Source of the DNA: Bacteroidia bacterium
Lineage (GTDB): Bacteria > Bacteroidota > Bacteroidia > NS11-12g > UBA955
DNA length: 19,318 nt
Direction of reading: 5' to 3'
Assembly: GCA_023258655.1 (NCBI GenBank)
Contig: JALQWO010000012.1
Coordinates: 1 to 19,318 of the forward strand
The notes under the pieces are model-generated. The model did no database searches. It had not been told where the DNA came from and worked only from the letters and a program-made list of their open reading frames with translations. The translations under genes were made by a program, and so were the position numbers. Shown piece after piece: positions 15,387 to 19,318 of the stretch; position 1 is the first letter of the stretch; every line of letters begins with the position of its first letter.

Positions 15387-15935
15387 ATGAGCAATTCAAA
15401 CAGTTTGGTTTCACGGGTTATCGACAAGTTACATCAGCACAAGGCCAAAGAATTTGGCAAGCTTCGTTATGCACCCAACTTTGAAAAAGCCAAGCGGTTT
15501 GTTATATGCTGGGATAGTCAACGCACACCGGCGGAAACACAAGCCATCAAAGCCTACATCGAATCACTCAAAGCCCTGGGCAAACAAGTCATCCGCATTA
15601 TCTATTTCAATGTAAAAACAAAAGAAGAAACGCCATTGGTACCGGAGGCAAACACGTATCATGTAGGTCGTTGGGACTTTGATCGAACCGGATTTCCCAA
15701 ATCGGAGGATCTGAAAAACGTGTTGCAATTCGATACAGATTTTTTCATTACGATAGACATGGAAGGCGAATGGCATTTTTTGGGAATGGCAGCCGTGAGC
15801 AAAGCAGCATGCAAGGTTGGGCCATACCACGCAAAAAACTTGAAGAATTTTGACGTGCTGATCAAACCCGCAGAGAAGCACAATGTGAATCAGTACCTTT
15901 GTGAGCTCAAAGAACATTTGAATAAATTGGCATGA
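15387..15935 (+). CDS. DUF6913-family protein of unknown function
   Basis: The ATG at 15387 gives a 182-residue, probably cytoplasmic protein with no signal peptide or membrane segment. A TTG at 15378 in the same frame is less likely as a start. It shows an alternating strand/helix pattern: FVICWDS, KALGKQVIRIIYFN, FFITIDMEGEWHFLGMAA and FDVLIKPA. This suggests a Rossmann-like alpha/beta fold, but I see no nucleotide-binding or catalytic motif. Proteins of this type, annotated DUF6913, recur in Bacteroidota beside ligA and dapA, as far as I recall. The gene starts 11 bases after ligA and its stop codon overlaps the dapA start by four bases (ATGA), so it is translationally coupled to dapA. The conserved position hints at a role tied to one of these neighbours, but no function is established. 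Confidence 0.8.
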   Translation: MSNSNSLVSRVIDKLHQHKAKEFGKLRYAPNFEKAKRFVICWDSQRTPAETQAIKAYIESLKALGKQVIRIIYFNVKTKEETPLVPEANTYHVGRWDFDRTGFPKSEDLKNVLQFDTDFFITIDMEGEWHFLGMAAVSKAACKVGPYHAKNLKNFDVLIKPAEKHNVNQYLCELKEHLNKLA

Positions 15936-16807
15936 AACAACTCATCGGAACCGGCACAGCACTCATCACTCCCTTCAACAGCGATTTCAGTGTTGATTTT
16001 GCCGCATTGGAGCGCATCGTAGAACAGCAAATTGCCGGCGGTACCGACTATTTTGTGATGTTGGGCACCACAGGGGAAAGTGTCACCCTCAGCAGCGAAG
16101 AAAAAGCCCAAGTGGTGGCGTGCATCAAAAAAATCACGGCGGGTCGCATCCCCTTGGTCTTGGGAGTAGGGGGTAACAATACCGCTGAAGTGGTCAAGCA
16201 ATTGCAACAGCTCGATACCGACGGACTGACAGCCATTCTGAGTGTATCGCCTTATTACAACAAACCCAACCAGCAAGGAATTATCCATCATTACACGGAA
16301 GTGGCCAACGCCTCTCCCCTGCCGGTAATTTTATACAACGTTCCTGGAAGAACAGGGAGCAACATGACCGCTTCTACACAACTTACTTTGGCGAATCACC
16401 CCAACATTGTCGCCACCAAGGAAGCCAGCGGAAACATGGAGCAAGTGATGACGATTTTGGCCAACAAACCCGCCGATTTCATAGTAATCAGCGGCGATGA
16501 CGCCCTCACCTTTCCGATGCTTGCTTGCGGCGGAAGCGGTGTAATTTCGGTAATCAACCATGCGTTCCCAAAGACATTTTCGGGCATGGTTCGTTCCGCG
16601 TTGCAGGGCGATTTTTCATCAGCCCGTTCGGCGCACGAACAAGTATTGGAATCGGCCATTGCCATTTTTGCCGATGGCAGTCCCAGCGGTATCAAAACCA
16701 TGCTCAACGAAATGCAACTCTGCGGAACCACGGTGAGGCCGCCCTTGTGGCCCGTGAATGACCAAGTAGAAACCAACCTGCGGAGATTGGCAAAAAACGC
16801 CCAATAA
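15932..16807 (+). CDS. dapA: 4-hydroxy-tetrahydrodipicolinate synthase
   Basis: DapA condenses pyruvate with aspartate semialdehyde, the first step committed to diaminopimelate and lysine, and so feeds both peptidoglycan and protein synthesis. The 291-residue protein is a complete TIM-barrel enzyme of usual length. It shows the MLGTTGES motif (Thr46 and Thr47), the catalytic tyrosine in YNVPGRTGSN (Tyr135) and the Schiff-base lysine in VATKEASGNM (Lys163), which correspond to E. coli Tyr133 and Lys161. GDDALTFPMLACGGSGVISV is the typical late barrel motif. The start codon overlaps the DUF6913 stop, and ruvB follows 17 bases after the dapA stop. Allosteric lysine inhibition cannot be judged from this reading. 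Confidence 0.97.
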   Translation: MKQLIGTGTALITPFNSDFSVDFAALERIVEQQIAGGTDYFVMLGTTGESVTLSSEEKAQVVACIKKITAGRIPLVLGVGGNNTAEVVKQLQQLDTDGLTAILSVSPYYNKPNQQGIIHHYTEVANASPLPVILYNVPGRTGSNMTASTQLTLANHPNIVATKEASGNMEQVMTILANKPADFIVISGDDALTFPMLACGGSGVISVINHAFPKTFSGMVRSALQGDFSSARSAHEQVLESAIAIFADGSPSGIKTMLNEMQLCGTTVRPPLWPVNDQVETNLRRLAKNAQ

Positions 16808-16824
16808 CATCCAACTAATAAATC

Positions 16825-17853
16825 ATGAACCCCAACCTCGACCCCAACGCCAGCAACATGAGCAACTCCGACAAGGACGTTGAGAAGGTCTTACGTCCTG
16901 CCGATTTTGGGGATTTTACCGGACAGCCCAGCATCGTGGAGAACCTCAAGATTTTTGTTGAGGCGGCCAAAATGCGGGGCGAAGCCTTGGATCACATCTT
17001 GCTACACGGTCCTCCGGGTTTGGGGAAAACGACCCTCAGCCACATTGTGGCCAACGAGATGGGTAGCAACATGAAAATCACCTCCGGTCCAGTATTGGAA
17101 AAACCCGGTGATTTGGCCGGTTTGCTCACCAACTTAAACGAGGGCGATGTATTGTTTATTGATGAGATTCACCGCTTGAGTCCGGTGGTGGAGGAATACC
17201 TGTACTCCGCCATGGAAGACTATCGCATTGATATCATGATCGATACGGGACCAAACGCCCGCAGCGTTCAAATTGCTTTGCAACCCTTCACTTTGGTGGG
17301 GGCTACCACCCGCAGCGGTTTGCTCACCTCCCCGCTGCGCGCCCGTTTTGGGATCAATTGTCGGTTGGAATACTACGATGCCGCCACCCTCACCAACATA
17401 GTAGGCAGAAGCGCCCACATTTTGCAATCCCCGATTGTAGAGGAAGCGGCCTTTGAAATTGCCCGCAGAAGTCGTGGCACACCGCGTATCGCCAACGCCT
17501 TATTGCGCCGAACCCGAGATTTTGCGCAGATCAAAGGCGATGGAACTATCACATTGGACATCGCGAAATTTGCCCTGAAGGCGTTGAATGTGGATGCGAA
17601 CGGTTTGGATGAAATGGACAACAAAATCCTACACACCATCATTGAGAAATTCAAAGGTGGTCCGGTAGGACTTAACACCATAGCCACTGCAGTGGGTGAA
17701 GATGCTGGCACCATTGAAGAGGTGTACGAACCGTTCTTGATCCAAGAGGGATACATCCAACGCACCGCTCGCGGGAGAGAAGCCACGCATTTGGCTTTCA
17801 AACATTTGGGCAAACTCGACCACCGATATCCCGGCGCAAATACGCTATTGTAA
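16825..17853 (+). CDS. ruvB: Holliday junction branch migration ATPase RuvB
   Basis: RuvB is the hexameric motor that, with RuvA, drives branch migration of Holliday junctions before RuvC cuts them. The 342-residue protein has Walker A GPPGLGKT (62-69), Walker B LFIDEIH (Asp113, Glu114), the RuvB signature SPVVEEYLYSAMEDYRIDI, sensor 1 GATTRSG and the arginine-finger region LRARFG. The C-terminal winged helix includes GLNTIATAVGEDAGTIEEVY and ends after GREATHLAF. The N-terminus MNPNLDPNASN resembles other Bacteroidota RuvB starts, so I keep 16825 over the internal ATG at 16858. ruvA and ruvC are not adjacent, which is common in this phylum. It is the last gene of the cluster; no terminator is evident in the 65 bases before the TonB-dependent receptor gene. 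Confidence 0.97.
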   Translation: MNPNLDPNASNMSNSDKDVEKVLRPADFGDFTGQPSIVENLKIFVEAAKMRGEALDHILLHGPPGLGKTTLSHIVANEMGSNMKITSGPVLEKPGDLAGLLTNLNEGDVLFIDEIHRLSPVVEEYLYSAMEDYRIDIMIDTGPNARSVQIALQPFTLVGATTRSGLLTSPLRARFGINCRLEYYDAATLTNIVGRSAHILQSPIVEEAAFEIARRSRGTPRIANALLRRTRDFAQIKGDGTITLDIAKFALKALNVDANGLDEMDNKILHTIIEKFKGGPVGLNTIATAVGEDAGTIEEVYEPFLIQEGYIQRTARGREATHLAFKHLGKLDHRYPGANTLL

Positions 17854-17918
17854 CTCTCTCCAACTGATCCGTTGTGGGTTTCACACAATCACTACGCATA
17901 CAATCGTACATTGAAGTC

Positions 17919-19318
17919 ATGCTGGAAATAAGAAATAGAATCATCGTTTGGGTCCTTTGTGTACTAGCCTATGGATTTTGTCCATACCTACATGCGCAAA
18001 CCCTCCCAATGGAAAGCATTCAAGCAGACAGCAATCGCATTCCCCCGCGCAAAACGGAAACGAAGAATAGTCAGATGCGCTCTATTTCGGTTATTGCTGA
18101 CACACAGCGACTGGGCATACTGGATATCAATGGAATAGGTACTCATTCGCCACTTTTACTTACCACTGATAAATTCTCAGCCTGGAAAAGCGCGGCCTTC
18201 TCTACCTTCAACTTGACGGGACATTCCATTCAGCAAATTGATGTCCGCAACAAAGCGTTTCATGTGGCCGAAAAAACAGGTCGTCAACTATTCAGCGAAA
18301 TACCCGGAGCCATGATTTACGACATGGATGGCTCTGGAAACCAAATCAACGTAGCCATCCGCGGACTGGACCCACACCGCAGTTGGGAATTCAACAATCG
18401 ACAAAATGGCCTTGTTACCAATTCTGACATGTATGGCTACCCGGCCAGTCATTACAGCATGCCATTGGAAGCCGTAAAAAGTGTAGAGATCGTAAAAGGC
18501 ACTGCAGCATTGCAATATGGAGCCCAATTTGGTGGCATGATCAACTACACTCTTAAAGCCCCCGCAGCCCAACGCATACGCTACGAAGGACAACATAATT
18601 TAGGCTCATTTGGCTTATTGAGTACATACAACTCTCTCAGTGGAACACTAGGAAAAGTCCAATATTTTTCGTATATTCAGTATCGACAATCGAACGGGTA
18701 TCGAAAAAACGGCGAATCCCAAGCCTCGGCATTTCATGGCCGAATCATTTACAACCCAACCCAGCAATTAAAGGTCACTGCTGAGATATCAAACAGCCAA
18801 TACCTTTACCACGTTCCGGGGCCACTAGGGCTAGAACAGTTTCAAACCGATCCCCGACAGAGTACCCGCGGACGAAATTATTTCCAGCCAAACATCTATT
18901 TGCCTGGTCTCACCATTGAATACACACCAGACCATCGCACCACAGTTAGTTGGATTGTTTCGGCCATTCGAGGTCGACGCAACTCCGTACTTTTCGAGGG
19001 TTTTGCTAACAAACTCGACACCCTCAATCCCGTGACTCAGACTTATGCAAATCGGAATGTTGACATCGATGAATTCCGCAGTTACACCACCGAATTGCGA
19101 TTGAAAAGAAGATACAATCTCGGCAAGATATCCAACAGCCTCACCATGGGCGTAAGGGCGTTTAACAATGTGATGTGGCGTCGACAATTGGGCAAGGGAA
19201 CCACGGGCACTGACTTTGATTTAACCGTAGAACCCAACAGTTTCAAACGGGATTTAAAATACCACAGTCAAAGCTTGGCTTTTTCATTAGAGAACGCTTT
19301 TTACCTTACCAAGCAATG
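17919..19318 (+). CDS. TonB-dependent receptor, FecA-like (partial, cut by the window edge)
   Basis: From the ATG at 17919 the frame is open to the end of the window: 466 residues without a stop, so the C-terminal barrel is missing. It starts with a signal peptide (RIIVWVLCVLAYGFC, cleavage near LHA-Q). About 90 residues on, the plug domain begins with EKTGRQLFSEIPGAMIYD and continues with QINVAIRGLDPHRSWEF and VEIVKGTAALQYGAQFGGMI. The GLDPHRS and PLEAVKSVEIVKG motifs resemble FecA-type ferric dicitrate receptors, and I recall close relatives annotated as such in Bacteroidota. The barrel follows with alternating strands (KVQYFSYIQYRQSNGYR). It should import a siderophore or other chelate across the outer membrane using TonB energy. 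No carboxypeptidase-regulatory domain and no FecA-type signalling domain is visible at the N-terminus. The substrate is inferred, not shown. The 65 bases upstream contain no clear promoter or Fur site. Confidence 0.88.
   Translation, partial: MLEIRNRIIVWVLCVLAYGFCPYLHAQTLPMESIQADSNRIPPRKTETKNSQMRSISVIADTQRLGILDINGIGTHSPLLLTTDKFSAWKSAAFSTFNLTGHSIQQIDVRNKAFHVAEKTGRQLFSEIPGAMIYDMDGSGNQINVAIRGLDPHRSWEFNNRQNGLVTNSDMYGYPASHYSMPLEAVKSVEIVKGTAALQYGAQFGGMINYTLKAPAAQRIRYEGQHNLGSFGLLSTYNSLSGTLGKVQYFSYIQYRQSNGYRKNGESQASAFHGRIIYNPTQQLKVTAEISNSQYLYHVPGPLGLEQFQTDPRQSTRGRNYFQPNIYLPGLTIEYTPDHRTTVSWIVSAIRGRRNSVLFEGFANKLDTLNPVTQTYANRNVDIDEFRSYTTELRLKRRYNLGKISNSLTMGVRAFNNVMWRRQLGKGTTGTDFDLTVEPNSFKRDLKYHSQSLAFSLENAFYLTKQ

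Noticed and set aside
16396..16776. Long antisense reading frames opposite dapA and ruvB
   Set aside because: They are shadows of well-identified plus-strand enzymes and their translations show no family features.
17867..17900. Possible inverted repeat TTGTG...CACAA before the TonB-dependent receptor gene, considered as a Fur site
   Set aside because: The arms are only five bases and do not match a Fur box pattern; no supporting promoter element lies beside it.

Overview
The window looks like chromosomal DNA of a Bacteroidota bacterium, probably from the Flavobacteriales/Sphingobacteriales side; I cannot place it more closely. The evidence is: two secreted proteins with C-terminal type IX secretion (T9SS) sorting domains, a DUF5723-type outer-membrane barrel, a DUF6913 gene between ligA and dapA, a short second DnaE of the type common in this phylum, and several TAnnTTTG promoter -7 elements. 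I see no tRNA, rRNA, CRISPR array, transposase or phage gene.

Layout. Positions 1-450 (minus strand) hold a textbook cobalamin riboswitch. It has a -7 promoter element on its 5' side and a candidate terminator and the first 35 codons of an exported protein on its 3' side. Positions 455-3206 (minus) are a two-gene efflux unit: a TolC-like outer-membrane channel followed by a membrane-fusion adaptor. No pump gene lies beside them. Positions 3432-9263 hold three envelope/secreted proteins: a large T9SS cargo protein with an N-terminal CxxCH-containing domain (+), a DUF5723 outer-membrane protein (-), and a second T9SS cargo protein with Ig-like repeats (+). The second cargo gene ends at a strong intrinsic terminator. 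Positions 9401-12697 encode a DnaE2-like DNA polymerase III alpha subunit with a degenerate PHP site and low-complexity insertions. It converges on a SlyD-like FKBP prolyl isomerase gene (12722-13228, minus).

Positions 13375-17853 form a tight plus-strand cluster, ligA - DUF6913 - dapA - ruvB, with gaps of 11 nt, a 4-nt overlap and 17 nt. This is probably one transcript mixing DNA repair/recombination with lysine/diaminopimelate synthesis. From 17919 to the window edge is the N-terminal part of a FecA-like TonB-dependent receptor.

Most of the window is housekeeping or ordinary envelope biology. The parts most worth a second look are the riboswitch with its unidentified target, the GC-rich hairpins with three-base loops (one upstream of the tolC-like gene, others in frame inside the dnaE2-like gene), the repeat-derived insertions in that polymerase, and the long inverted repeat between slyD and ligA. 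I did not find convincing evidence of a wholly new multi-gene system.
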